Source: Polyodon spathula (Eukaryota; Chordata; Actinopteri; Acipenseriformes; Polyodontidae). From it: a stretch of 64,000 nucleotides of DNA. Positions within the stretch are counted from its first letter, which is position 1. The number at the start of each line of letters is the position of its first letter. This document shows, piece after piece, positions 10,829-21,948 of this stretch. The stretch is from NCBI RefSeq assembly GCF_017654505.1, contig NC_054548.1, positions 33,493,774-33,557,773 of the forward strand, given 5' to 3'. Position numbers and translations under genes: made by a program. Below the pieces are notes generated by a model. It was not told the DNA's origin. It saw only the letters and a list, made by a program, of their open reading frames with translations, and ran no database searches.

Positions 10829-12299
10829 CAAATGAGTTGCCCAGGTCTTGGACAGGGAGCAGGCATTCAAAATAACTAAATAGCCAGTGAGTCTGTGTTG
10901 TAAAATGAGAGTATTGATTTTTTTAAAAGACTACAAATTGCATTAGATATTGTATATACTGTTTAAAATGCCTGAAATATGTAGATTAGAACCAACAAGG
11001 TTACTATAAACTTCTTCTAGTTCCTATGAGAGATGCAAAAGGATCTTCATCTCCAATTTATAAGTTCAGTGCATTGGTCCAAAACTGTTTGTTGCATCAT
11101 ATGCTGACTATAAGAAAGCTATGTTTATTAGAAATATAAAATTTGTATTCAGTTTAAGATGGCAAAACAACTATTATGTCATTTCCACCTGGCCACTCTG
11201 GAACAAAATACAGCAAAGAAAAATACTAATTGTATGATAGTACTGTGAACTGAAGTGGCTAGCTAGTACCTCTGCCTATTGCAAAATCACACTTCATATG
11301 ATGATACAAGAGAGGAGCATGTCAGAGCCAAAGATCTCCATATCTCAACTCTACAATAAAGGCACACAAACTTACCATATAGCAGCATCCTTCAAATTTA
11401 AGACACACCTTTTGAACCAGTTTTGCTTCTCAAAAATAGCCTCATCTTAAATTTGAGTACAGTATAGTGATGAGTGTATTAAAATTGCCATCAAAAGATG
11501 CGACTACCCGAGTACACAAACAGCAACGTGACTGACTGCCGAGAAAAGACAACAAAGGCATCTGCCTGAATACACAAGCAGCAACGTGACTTACGGCTGA
11601 AAAAAAACAAACGAAAACGCTACTGCCTGATCTCAAATCATCCATGACATACAGGCAGGCATTTTCAAAGAAACGTCATTAGCTTCCTAAGGAATTCAAA
11701 GATAAGCTTTTACAATTTTAGCATTTCTAACAAACATTACCAATGCTGATCAGACCCCTGTGTTTTTCTCCATATGCATATGTTATGTTCTCTTAGTTGG
11801 TAATTGGTATTGTGCATACCTTTCTGACTGTTGTGTTTGCAATGCGATCAATGCTGTTGTGGTTGCTTAGTTTTATGTTGCCTGATGTTGTGTTGTGCTT
11901 GCTGTTGGAGTGATGCCGTAAAGCGTGTGGTGTGTGTACGACAGAGATGGCATCTTAAGTACTATAGTACACAGCACAATAAACGAGCTCTGTGGTTCAT
12001 CTACAACACTGTTTCATGTCAGTTTTGTACGATACAGCAGTGTAATTGTTACAGGGTAACTAAACACCCATTAATTAAATGTTTATTTGTGTGGTGGAGG
12101 TTTTGTTGTTTTTTTGTTTTACTTTGGATCACCCTCTTTCTATTACCACGTTTGGGATATAGTAATGTGTTTTTTTTAATTATTTGAATTTCCTGTATTG
12201 TGCTTTGTGTAGCGCCTTGCCCTTCCCCACGAGAAAATGACAGCTGCTACCAGTTTACGATGATGAGGAGAAAGCCACTGGACGATGCACCTGTGAACC
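10829..12299. other. Unassigned sequence
   Basis: There is no supported gene or repeat. Open frames here are short and rich in Cys, Phe and Leu from T-rich sequence. Confidence 0.35.
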
Positions 12300-12960
12300 T
12301 CCATGAATGAGAGAAGGGAAAGTGAAAAAAGACAAGGAGACTGAAAGAGAAGCATGAAAAAACAAGGAGACTGAAAGAGAAGCATGAAAAAAGACAAGGA
12401 GACAGAGAGAAGTGTGAAAAAAGAAAAGGAGACAGAGAAGCGTGAAAAAGACAAGGACACTGAAAGAGAGAAGCATGAAAAGACAAGGAAACCAAAAGAG
12501 AAGTGTGAAAAGACAACAAAACCAAGAGAGAAGTGTGAAAAGACAAGGAAACCAAAAGAGAAGCACGAAAAAAGACAAGACAGAGAAGCACAAAAAAGAC
12601 TAGGAGACAAAGAAAAGTGCTAAAAAAAAGACAAGGAGACTGAAAGAGTGAAGGAAAACACTGAAGGAGACGAGATGTGAAAGCAGAGAAAAAGCACTTG
12701 AGACGAGAGAAAAAATACGAAAGGCAAATAAAAGCGAGAATGAAACACTGTTGAAAAGAAAACGGGAAGGAAATGAGACTGAGCTACAGAAAAAGCAACG
12801 AAGAAGCCAGAGAAATAAATCAAAGTTATTATTGTTACAGGCTGCTGCTACAGAGAAAGTAATGAAGAAACCAGAGAAAGAATTCAGAGTTACTATTGCA
12901 GCGGGGAAGTATCCGTCTAAATTATACACATGCTTTGCGTGTAGTAAAAGCTGTTTTCTT
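12300..12960. repeat. Purine-rich degenerate tandem repeat (GA-rich on plus strand)
   Basis: Units of roughly 33-37 bases built on AAGACAAGGAGACTGAAAGAGAAG recur with variation from 12320 to 12650, then decay. The plus strand is strongly A/G-biased. A 79-residue plus-strand frame (12384-12623) is almost wholly Lys/Glu/Arg (KEKHEKTRKPKEK style), and the minus strand gives Phe/Ser/Leu-rich frames. All of these are explained by the repeat, so I do not call a gene. Confidence 0.75.
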
Positions 12961-13005
12961 TTTATTATGTTTGTTGTATTTTAGAACTTGAGTTCCACTC
13001 AATTT

Positions 13006-13072
13006 GGGGGGGGGGGGGGGGGGGGGGGGGAGGGGGGGGGGGTGGGGGGGGGGGGGTTATGGGGGGGGGGGG
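13006..13072 (+). repeat. Interrupted homopolymer G tract
   Basis: Sixty-seven bases are almost pure G with a few A/T interruptions, giving many G-runs able to form quadruplexes. Similar G-runs elsewhere in this window are polypurine tracts next to an LTR, but no LTR starts after this one. Confidence 0.9.
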
Positions 13073-13378
13073 CTTGTTTTGTTGTATTAAGTGTTTTCCT
13101 TTTGAATTATTACTATTGTATTTAGTCTGCACTTGACTGATTTTGTGTTTGCACTGGTGAATTTGGTTAAGGCTGTACTTCTTGTATTAAGATATTTGTT
13201 GTATTTTATTTACTTACCTAATAACCAGTTGCTTGTTTTATAAGTTAATTCCTTCTGGTAGGCAATCCCGAGTGAACGACCTGACGATTGTTTATACCTT
13301 CCCCCATAGAGGGCGCCGGACACATTACAAGCTTAAACTGTCTCTGTAGACAATCTACAGTATTGTCCTTTCTAGTTT

Positions 13379-13406
13379 ACACACACACACACACACACAT
13401 ATATAT
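13379..13406. repeat. (CA)n(TA)n microsatellite
   Basis: A CA run followed by TATATAT lies immediately left of the LTR that starts at 13407. The insertion probably went into, or duplicated, this AT-repeat. Confidence 0.85.
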
Positions 13407-15103
13407 TGTGAACAGGCTGGCTGTAATTTGGGTTCGTGCCCCTTTAAAACATATACAGGTCCCTGACTCACGTGTAGGACAGCTAAGCTGTTTACCCTAC
13501 ATATAACACCAAAGGAAAACACTTTAATACACTTGTTTATAAAACCAAGCATAGGTTTCAAACAGACCTTAATGACTCAGTTGGGCTCTACACTCCACAG
13601 CAGCAGCCTCGAGCAGACTGGAACTTCCTTTTTATATCCTGCACCTAGCTCTAATTTTCAATAATTGTCAGGTGCAGGTGATAATTAACCAATTAACAAT
13701 TAAATTAAACAAGTAGCTTGGCAGGAAGGGTTTTTAACCCCATCCCTGCCATAAAACAAACATCCTTATCGTTTGTAGGCCCCCTGTCCTGCTACATCCA
13801 TTACATATCCCCCTCCTTGTCTTTTCAAGACACAGGCCATACCAAGGCCACCTTCCCGCCTAAAACACAACCACCTACCCTCAAGTCCACACATTTTAAT
13901 TTTCGCCTCCTTCCTGCGGGCGGGCTTGAGGTTGGGGCTGTCCTTCCAGCGTCTTCTGGAAGGGACTGCAAACCAGCGAAGGGGGTGTGACTGCAGAACC
14001 GCACAGCAATGTCCGGAGCTTCAGGGGGAACAAAGTGAGGAAAAGAGGGAGCGCATGCGACGTCTGAAAGTCCAGGCGGAGCGAAGTAGGGGACCAGGCA
14101 AGCAACTGTGCCTGGCAATGCTGCGACCTGGGAGTTAGGACCAGTGGCGGGAGGTCTGGGCATTCTGGCAGGGGAACCACGACGTCGGGGCAAGAGACTG
14201 CAACATCTGGTTTTCAGGGGTGGTGGTCGGGGCTTTGGTGGTGGTGGTATCTTCTTCCCCGTTGTTTGTTGTTTCTCCCTGAAGCACTGGAGATGGCGGG
14301 GCTTCTCCCTCAGGTGCTGGAGACAGCGGGGCTTCCCCTCTGAGCTCTGGCGACTCCTCCCCTCTGGGCTCTGGCAGTGGCAGCTCCAGTGTTGACCTCA
14401 CCAACCTCTCGAACATCAACTCCAGCTGTGTTGACTCTGGAAGTCGCCACTCCCTTCTCCACTGCCTATTGCTCTCCTCCTGAGCAGCATTATTTCTTTT
14501 AATTTGATCCAGCAGTTCCTTTAACTCTGGATCCATATATTTTTTTCCTTTCTTTTCTTTCTGAGTCAACAAGGGCGTTCCAGGGTTCTGACACCATATG
14601 TGAACAGGCTGGCCATAATTTGGGTTTGTGCCCCTTTAAAAATGTGACCCAGAGAAGAAAACTTTGTTTTTAGCACTTACGCGCACTTTAATTCAAAACG
14701 CAAATCAAACAAACAAACACCTAGCTCAATCGGAGTACTCACTAAACATATGCAGGTCCCTGACTAACATACAGGACAGCTAAGCTGTTTACCTGACATA
14801 TAACACCAAAGCAAAACACTTTAATACACTTGTTTATAAAACCAAACGTAGGTTTCAAACAAACCTTAACAACTTTCAGTCGGGCTCTACACTCCTCAGC
14901 AGAAGCAACCTCGAGCAGACTGGAGCTTCCCTTTTATGTCCTGCACCTGGCTCTAATTTTCAATAATTGCCAGGTGCAGGTGATAATTAACCAACTAACA
15001 ATTAAATTAAACAATTTGTTTGGCAGGGAGGCTTTTTAACCCCATCCCTGCCATAAAACAAACATCCTTATGCTTTGCAGGCCCCCTGTCCTGCTACATC
15101 CAT

Positions 15104-15105
<2 letters not shown>
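13407..15105 (-). mobile_element. Small LTR retroelement (LTR family B), gag-like only
   Basis: Two direct repeats, 13407-13805 and 14599-15105, begin TGTGAACAGGCTGG on the plus strand and end CATCCATTAC(A). The left one lacks about 108 bases present in the right one. On the minus strand the order is 5' LTR (right), a two-base spacer, primer-binding site TGGTGTCAGAACC (14596 back to 14584), a 0.8-kb interior, a polypurine tract (AGGAGGGGGATA, complement of about 13806-13817) and the 3' LTR (left). The interior encodes a gag-like piece only, with no room for pol. Primer and polypurine signals match the elements at 31 and 36 kb. Confidence 0.82.
13825..14572 (-). pseudogene. Gag-like protein of the small LTR element
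   Basis: The first frame (14572-14135) begins about 12 bases after the primer site. It reads MDPELKELLDQIKRNNAAQE, a likely short coiled coil, and then E/P-rich segments such as LPLPEPRGEESPELRGEAPL. A second minus-strand frame (14193-13825) continues with Pro-rich sequence, so the gene is frameshifted or decayed. I see no zinc knuckle, protease or RT. Gag-like identity rests on position between primer site and polypurine tract and on its likeness to the E/P-rich proteins of the 27- and 36-kb elements. Confidence 0.6.

Positions 15106-15190
<85 letters not shown>
15106..15190. repeat. (TA)n microsatellite
   Basis: An uninterrupted TA run of about 80 bases lies between the small LTR element and a Tc1 element, whose TA target duplication is absorbed in it. 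Confidence 0.95.
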
Positions 15191-15193
<3 letters not shown>

Positions 15194-15301
15194 TGCAGTG
15201 AAAAAGTATTTGCCCTGTCTGATTTTCTGCATTTTTGCACATTTTCCACATTGAATTTGGTCAGATCTTTTTGTGGGTTGTAGTAGTAGTATATAGAGGA
15301 A

Positions 15302-15746
15302 GTAAAAAGTAATAATATGTGAGCATGGGGAATTGCACTTTATTAATTCACGTGCAGTTGTACCGCGACTCCAATTGAATGATTGATTAGCAATCGAGTC
15401 TCGGTACAGCTGCATAAAAGCAGCAGGTTTTCACCAACTCGGGTTGGGTGTTCGGTGAGTGGAGAACAGGATTGGAGAAGAAGGTTAAAATAATAATAAT
15501 AGTTAATAGTTCAAATATCCGCTCACCGTGTTTGTCTGTGTAGTCCATTTTGTTTGTCTCTTTAATTGGGCGAAAGCGCCGTGTCCTGTGTTTTTGTTTG
15601 ACAACCTTTTCATTTACTGTTCTGTTCATTCATTAAATGCTGAGTGAAACCAATCGCTCAGCTCCACCCAATTCCACCTCTCTGTTGTTTATTTCCTGGT
15701 TCCTGTTTCTGGTCTAATGTCACCCACTACAGCTGTCTTCATGACA
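15302..15746 (+). mobile_element. LTR family A, 5'-truncated copy nested in Tc1
   Basis: From AAGTAAAAAGTAATAATATG to the terminal TTCATGACA it matches the last two thirds of the LTRs at 21.7 and 46.2 kb, including the TATA-like CATAAAAG (about 15413), ATTAAA (15633-15638) and the following hairpin. It lacks the GTGCTGG hairpin, as does the copy at 54.8 kb, so these two may form a subfamily. Confidence 0.8.
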
Positions 15747-16642
15747 GAGCCATATTGTCCAAATGGAGAAAATTTGGGACATTAGTGTCTTCCCAGGAGT
15801 GGCCGTCCTGCCAAAATCTTTCCAAGTGCAAGGTATAAGAACCCTAGAACAACATCCAGGGATCTGCAGGCCTCTCTCACCTTGGCTAAGGTCAGTGTTT
15901 ATGACTCCACAATCAGAAAGGCACTGGGCAAAAATGGGATTCATGGCAGAGTAGCAAGGCGGAAACCACTGCTCACTAAGAAGAACATGAATGCTTGTCT
16001 CAAGTTTGCCAAAAAGCTCCTGGATGATCAAGAGTTCTGGAACAATGTTCTATGGACAGTTGAGTCAAAAGTGCCCAACAGGAGTCCTGCATTTTTGCCC
16101 AACATGGGTCCTGTTATCTCTGGCGAAAACCAAACATTGCATTCCACAGTAAGAACCTCATACCAATGGTCAGGAATGGTAGTGGCAGTGTCATGATTTG
16201 GGGATGCTTTGCTGCATCAGGACCTGGAGGACTAGCCATCATTGTAGGAACCATGAATTCTGCTCTGTATCAGAGAATTCTACAGGAGAATGTGAGGCCA
16301 TCCGCCCGTGAGCTGAAGCTGAAGCGCAGCTGGGTCATGCAGCAAGACAATGATCCGAAACACACAAGCAAGTCTACATCAGAATGGTTGAAGAACAAGA
16401 AATTTAAAGTTTTGGAATGGCTTCATCACAGTCCAGACCTAAACCCCACTGAGATGTTGTGGCAGGACCTGAAAAGAGCAGTTTCTGCTCAAAAACCCAC
16501 AAATGTCACTGAGTTGAAGCAGTTCTGCATGAAGAAGTGGGCCAAAATTCCTCCATGGCGCTGTGAGAGACTGATCAATAACTACAGGAATCGTTTGGGG
16601 GGCGATTTACTTTTTCACATGGGGGCATTGGGTGTTGCATAA
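15747..16642 (+). pseudogene. Tc1-like transposase, broken
   Basis: The frame from 15882 has the second DNA-binding half (TLAKVSVYDSTIRKALGKNG) and NNVLWTVESKV. The family motif is LWTDES, so the first catalytic Asp has become Val. A frameshift near 16166 leads into the 158-residue frame 16166-16642 with MVRNGSGSVMIWGCFAASG, the second Asp in [11 protein letters not shown], the Glu in SPDLNPTEMLW, and the normal C-terminus. Inactive through the Asp change and the frameshift. Confidence 0.9.
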
Positions 16643-16802
16643 CTTTCTTTAATAATTAAATGAAATAAGTATCAACATTTTATGTTATTTGTTCATTCAG
16701 GGTCCCATTCATCTATTTTGGTTGAAGATCTGATAACATTCAGTGTCAAAAATATGCAAAAATGCAGAAAATCAGACAGGAGGCAAATACTTTTTCACGG
16801 TA

Positions 16803-16805
<3 letters not shown>

Positions 16806-16882
<77 letters not shown>
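16806..16882. repeat. (TA)n microsatellite
   Basis: A TA run with one G interruption directly follows the right end of the Tc1 element. Confidence 0.95.
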
Positions 16883-16883
<1 letters not shown>

Positions 16884-17099
16884 GATGACAATGAGGTTTA
16901 TAAGGGACTAAATACCTACAGAAATACCAAATACCAGAAACTACAGTTCCCAACGACCATCAGGAAACCAGGCAGTGCATGAAGGGGAAAGGCAGTGACT
17001 TTAAAAGGCTGCTAGGGAGGAGAGAGGGAGGGGGAGAGAACAGGTGGAACAATCCATAATGCAGCAGGTGAAATTAAAATAGCAGATAAGAAGGGGACA

Positions 17100-17290
17100 C
17101 TGCACTCTGCTCGAATCTGCTATATTGAAGAGTGGTGAGCACTAAGGATTACAAACAAAATATCAAACGAGAACGGGATGCTGCACTCTGTTCGAGTTTA
17201 CCACCTGGTAAAGTGGGGAGCAATAAGGATTACAAACAAAAATATCAGACGAGAGAGGGACGCTGCACTTGGCTCACATCTTACATTGCA
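17100..17290 (+). repeat. Short tandem duplication, unit about 81 bp
   Basis: CTGCACTCTG starts at 17100 and 17181, and CTGCACTTGG at 17263. Each of the first two starts is followed by GGATTACAAACAAAA and ATCA.ACGAGA segments. Two full diverged units and part of a third are visible. Confidence 0.7.
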
Positions 17291-19083
17291 CGGAGGATTA
17301 CAAAAACCACCAGACAGAGAACCAACGCGGTGGAACAAAGCATACAATACGGATCCTGTCACAATGAGTACATCGTGTTGTGTTTTGTTCCTGGATGTGT
17401 TGTGGTACGGGACTGGTGTGTGTTTCTATAAAAACCCTGGCTGAAGCCAAGGGGGTAGCGGGACAGTAACAAAAAGCTCACAACATACAAGGCCTTTTAA
17501 GTGGGGCTTTCCACTACAGGATTTTAGATCCATAAAGAAGGAACCCTGTAAGAAAAGACATATTACGAAATTACGAACAGACCTCTGACTGGTTACAGTT
17601 GATGATATTCAATTTGAAGAGCAGTGTTTTTACCTTCACAAAAGGTTGGCTGTGCCATGCAGTTCTGCAAAGGACCACCGGGGCAACAGTAAATACAAAC
17701 CTAGTAGTAGTGAAGCCAGAGGAACCTGACTCCACAGCACCATCTGCTGGAAGCTCCCCAGTACCTGGAAAGAAAGAAGGGGACACAGCAACAAACCAAG
17801 AAAAGGAAAAGGGAAATTGAAGACAACCACCAAGTACTCGCCTGAGTCCCGGTGCAGAGGGTTGCCTCCAGAAGAAGTCCATCCATTACAGAAGAACTGT
17901 ACTGTGTTCATTTAATGAGTTATTAACTGTGAAGAACTTCTGTGTGTTTAGTTTGTTTAATTTTGAAACTATTAAAGAAACCTATTACGTGCAATTACGG
18001 TCTGGATCTTAGCCAGGTCCCAAACTATGTGAATGCACTTGTTTCACTATATATATATATATATAGTCTGTTGTACTTTGCTTGCTATTTTATTAGTGTT
18101 GTGTTTTAATTGCACAGGCCTTTTTAATTGTATTTTATCAGTTTTAACACTATTTATGTATGATTAGGGAAGTGTAATGTCTGAGGTAGAGAAGACCATA
18201 TTGTAAATAGTGCTGACAGGTATAGGGTTCTGTCAGTTAACCCCGTGTACAGGGGAGGGGTAATTGATTGACACCAATCCTGTCTTTGGGCCCAAATAAA
18301 TTGGGGAACGGCACCAATAGTTACCATACGGTAAGGGAGGCTCCCCACTCATTCCATAGTTGTAATCCCCACAGGATTAGATGGCTGTTAGGAAGAGGCT
18401 CCCCACTCATTCTATGAAGTACTGTATGTGTTTGTTTGTTTTCATTGTTTAATAAATCATTGAACTGCATTTTATGGTGGTTGTGTTCCTGTCTGGGCTG
18501 ATTTGAAGTGGTGTGGCTCCCCTACAGAGTGCTTTGCGGACCCATGTGCAACCTAGACCTATATAAAGAGTTTCTTTTTCAACCTAACGTTCTATATTGT
18601 TTTCATGTGCATTGTTAGAACCCATCCTGACGTAGTCGGCTACTTTAAATTATTGCTTTGCTAAGCAAGAGGTGGGTAGGGACCGCTGTCTTTTGTGATG
18701 CCTCCTCCCTTCCCGTCATCTTGTGACATAATTAAGGTTGTATCTTTGTAAATGCATATTTATTTGATGTTTTTTTTTCCCTCAAATTGAGGATGGTAAA
18801 TTTGGGCTGCGCCTTAAATTCGATGGCATTATAAATTCAAAGGCATAAGGCATACAGTGTTCCCCAATTTGCAAAAGAAAAAACAATCACACAATTACTT
18901 TTTCATGTTATTGTGTGACATTTTGCATGTCTTTATGAGTTGCAGATTGTATTAAGGATTACTAAAACCAAAACATGTATTACCATACCACCTCCGATTT
19001 ATAACAAATTATGTGCTTAGGGTTGCTCTTGGCTACGACCATTGCACTTTGACCTTGGGGTTAAACTCTAAATATATTGTTTA
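17291..19083. other. Unassigned, possibly old LTR-like sequence
   Basis: I recognise no protein. 17100-18010 and 18150-18540 each have LTR-like composition: AATAAATC before a T-rich segment near 18455, and an imperfect internal repeat GAGGCTCCCCACTCATTC at about 18340 and 18390. I cannot define ends, so I leave them uncalled. A short (TA)n lies at 18047-18065. Confidence 0.3.
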
Positions 19084-19084
19084 A

Positions 19085-19302
19085 AAAAAGGTCTTGATAC
19101 CAGGAGATCCCCGGTTCAAATCCCCACCCAGCCATTAAGTCACTGTGTGTGACCCTGAGCAAGTCACTTAACCTTAATCCTTGTGCTCCGTCGTAAAACT
19201 GATGTCGTATTGTAAGTGACTCTGCAGCAGCAGTTGATGATGATGCATTAACCCCCTAGTCTCTATAAGATTTTTTGGATAAAAGCATCTGCTAAATGAT
19301 TG
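19085..19302 (+). mobile_element. tRNA-derived SINE with LINE-like tail
   Basis: An RNA polymerase III B box GGTTCAAATCC (19113-19123) sits in a tRNA-like head whose A-box half is poorly preserved. The body contains GTGACCCTGAGCAAGTCACT and TTGTAAGTGACTCTGCAGC (19210-19228). The tail GGATAAAAGCATCTGCTAAA is typical of fish SINEs that borrow a LINE 3' end. The SINE at 56.1 kb shares the 19-base core but has another tail. Confidence 0.75.
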
Positions 19303-19976
19303 TGAGAAAGGCTGCCTGTGTTTTCTCACTAGCACCTAATCTCCTAAATTAAACAACCACATTAAAGCCAAAGAATTAAACACAGCACTGACAATAAGCG
19401 AAAACAAAAATGTACTTACCAGTGTGTTGTCTTGCTGGAGTTTGGTTCCGTGGAGCGTGCAGTCCTTTAATAAAAAAGAAAACAAATTTGTTTAAAAAAA
19501 AATGCAGGCCATTTTAACATTTCATGTGAAGAGGTGCCATTCCCATGAAATGTTATGACACTGTATTGTGAAATAAAGCTGAGTTTTTATTGAGTTACAA
19601 GCTATGCTTGTAATGCCGTGTATATTTACGTTTTTACATCTAAGGTCATATCACAACGTGGTTTCTCACAAATTACTATTAAAGAACTTAGTCACTATAG
19701 TTCACCAATTATGCTATAAACTACAGCAATACATTACCCAATAGTAATTCACAGTTCTAGCTTAATTTTAATTGATTAAATCGTGAATGTTTACTTTCTG
19801 TAAAAGTGCACATTGTTTCAAACAAAAAACCACAAACCACGCTGCAACTGTAACTGCTGCCAATAGGTGATTAAACCAGACCTATTGGTTGTTTGTTTGT
19901 TTGTTTGTTTTCTTTGTTTCTTTGTTTTGGTGCTTGTCCTGACTGGCCAGTTTAAATAAAATCCTTTTTTTTTTTT
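19303..19976. other. Unassigned AT-rich sequence
   Basis: I see no gene or repeat, apart from short (GTTT)n near 19890-19912 and a T run at 19966-19978. Confidence 0.4.
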
Positions 19977-21240
19977 TTGGCATCTCTGGTTATTCGATTC
20001 CATCCCTGGAACTTTCTGCCTTCTGCCTCGCCACCTCCACTGCTTCCACTGGCAGGAGCAGAGCAGCAGGAGCGGTCACTGCCTCCACCACCTCCATTTC
20101 CAGGAGCAGAGCAGCAGGAGCGGTCACTGCCTCCACCACCTCCATTTCCAGGAGCAGAGCAGCAGGAGCGGTCACTGCCTCCACCACCTCCATTTCCAGG
20201 AGCAGAGCAGCAGGAGCGGTCACTGCCTCCACCACCTCCATTTCCAGGAGCAGGCAGCAGGAGCTGCCTCTGCCTCCGCCGCCTCCACCAGCAGAGGGTG
20301 AATGCCTGCTGGGTCCCCATCCACCAGCAGAAGGTAAATGCTTGCTGGGTCCCCATCCACCAGCAGAGGGTAAATGCCTGCTGGGTCCCCGTCCACCAGC
20401 AGAGGTTGAATGCTTGCTGGGTCCACTTCTACCAGCAGAGGGTGAATGCCTGCTGGGTCCACTTCCACCAGCAGAGGATGAATACCTCCTGGTATCACTT
20501 CCCCCACCATCACCATCACGAGGAGAGGAGCTGGAGCTCCTCTCCCTTCACCAGAAGAAGGAGCAGGATGTGATGCTGGCATTCCTTAGCAGCCACTGCA
20601 TAGTCTGCTGAGGGGAGCATGGCAGAGCAGCAGCCACGCAGAGGGCTAGCACCGCCACCGCCGCAGCCACTGCCACAGTGGCCAACCACAGCACCAGAAC
20701 TGGTTCTCCGTCATCGCTCGGCGATGCCCTCGCATCATCTCTCGGGGATGCCTGACTCACTTCGCCCAAGGATGCCTGCTGCTCCGCATCACCAGGGGTT
20801 GTCTGTTGCTCCACATCGCCTGGGGCTGACTCTGTCTCCACATTGCCTGTGGAACCACCGGTGGCAGGGTACTAGGGAGAAGTGGAGCTCCGATTGCTGC
20901 CTCTATGGCCAGGGGCTTCCCTCCTGAGTTCTCCTACCGAGGGTCCGCTGCTGCTGCCATTGCCTCCAGAGGGTCAACTGCTGCTGCCATCGCCTATGAA
21001 GCTGCCAGCTATGGAGCTGCCAGCTATGAAGAAGGGAGGAGAGGTCAGGAGACCACCTTCCCCCGCAGCACTTTCGCTACAGGTAATTTGGTAGCTGGAG
21101 CCCCACAAGAGGGAGCTACCAGCTACAGAGAAGGTGGGGGTGGTCAGGAGACCGTCCCCACAGACAGCCATGCAGTTTCCAGGATTGCCTTGGCCGGTAC
21201 AACTGTTGGGGTGGGAGTTCGCCTCCCGATGGTCCGCTGA
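19977..21240 (+). pseudogene. Gag-like proline-rich repeat protein, broken
   Basis: The plus-strand frame 19977-20573 has four [16 protein letters not shown] units followed by [15 protein letters not shown] units. Overlapping frames at 20342-20611, 20619-20927 and 20882-21094 give [20 protein letters not shown] and LLPLPPEGQLLLPSP. The LPPPAEGE-style units recur in the protein at 35.3-36.4 kb, so this is the repeat-rich C-terminal half of the same protein type. Frame changes are frequent. The minus-strand frames across the same bases are shadows. Confidence 0.55.
20053..20500. repeat. Two adjacent coding minisatellites (48-bp and 36-bp units)
   Basis: A 48-bp unit beginning GGAGCAGAGCAGCAGGAGCG is present four times almost without change from 20053. 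From about 20286 a 36-bp unit beginning CCACCAGCAGAGGGTGAATG follows in about six more variable copies. Both unit lengths are multiples of three. Confidence 0.9.
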
Positions 21241-21633
21241 TGCCTTCGCCAGGGGTCGCCATCAGCTCTGCTTGGCCGCAGGGGTCAGTGTGGCCGGAGC
21301 CCCATTGGAAGGAGCTGCCGGCTAGGTAGAATGGGGGAGAGAGACCACCTCCCCCTGCAGCAATTTCGCTGCAGGAGTTCTTATGTCTGGAGTCCCACAA
21401 GATGGAGCTGCCAGCTGAGAAGGGGGGAAAGGTCAAGAGACAACCTTCCTCAGCAGCCTTTCCGCTATGGGAGTGGACCACCATCTTGACAGCCGTGCCA
21501 CTACCAGCAGGGGAGCTGACAGCATTTTCAGCCATGGGCCCAGTGAAGCCTCTTTCCGGCCCAAGACTTTGACCTGGACTGCTGTATTTTTAAGAGGGGA
21601 GGTGGCTGTTGAGGCCAGGTGTGCTTTGCACAA

Positions 21634-21657
21634 GGGGGGGGGGGGGGGGGGGGTATA
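21634..21657 (+). promoter_or_regulatory. Polypurine tract of the LTR element
   Basis: Twenty consecutive G residues followed by TATA end exactly where the LTR starts with TGTGGCAAAG. It is in the position where plus-strand DNA synthesis is primed. The complementary arrangement (C-run) precedes the 3' LTR at 34.8 kb. Confidence 0.8.
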
Positions 21658-21889
21658 TGTGGCAAAGTGCCCCGCCCCTGGGCTATTTATTTGTGTTGTA
21701 TGTTGCGTGTAGCATGTTAATGTTGGTGTTTTGTAATTGGTACACAGGGATATAATATGGGTTATGTATACAAATTATTTAAATTGTATATTTGTATTTA
21801 GGCACGAGGATTGCACAGCACTTTACGTCAGGTAAAATTAATAATATGTGAGCACAGGGAATTGCACTTTATTAATTCACGTGCAGTTG

Positions 21890-21948
21890 TACCGAGACGC
21901 CAATTGAATGATTGATTAGCAATCGAATCTCGGTACAGCTGCATAAAA
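21890..21948 (+). promoter_or_regulatory. LTR promoter: inverted repeat plus TATA-like box
   Basis: TACCGAGACGCCAATTG (21890-21906) is an imperfect complement of CAATCGAATCTCGGTA (21920-21935), and CATAAAA follows at 21942. The same arrangement is seen in the LTRs at 15.4, 46.4 and (reversed) 55.2 kb. The loop carries ATTG and CAAT boxes. That this is the promoter is inferred from its place before the conserved GTGAGTGGAGAAC segment. Confidence 0.6.

Larger units (their letters stand above)
15191..16805 (+). mobile_element. Tc1-like transposon carrying a nested LTR fragment
   Basis: The ends are CAGTGCAGTGAAAAAGTATT on the left and its near complement (CAGTACCGTGAAAAAG read inward) on the right, both flanked by TA. 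About 110 bases in, the sequence switches to an LTR fragment (15302-15746) and then returns to transposase. The transposase reads on the plus strand and is damaged. Confidence 0.92.

Noticed and set aside
12176..12929. Phe/Ser/Leu-rich minus-strand frames that look like membrane proteins
   Set aside because: They are the complement of the purine-rich repeat; hydrophobicity follows from T-rich codons.
13718..14395. Plus-strand frames of 70-95 residues
   Set aside because: They are antisense to the gag-like frame and LTR of the small element.
15036..15415. Tyr/Ile repeat proteins across TA runs (also at 16.8 and 28.2 kb)
   Set aside because: They are translations of (TA)n microsatellites and have no start context or domain.
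19100..19135. tRNA gene suggested by GGTTCAAATCC
   Set aside because: No cloverleaf or anticodon arm; the body and tail show a SINE. The same applies at 56125.
20053..20250. CRISPR-like array of 48-bp units
   Set aside because: No spacers, unit continues without gaps and encodes an in-frame peptide; the organism is a vertebrate.
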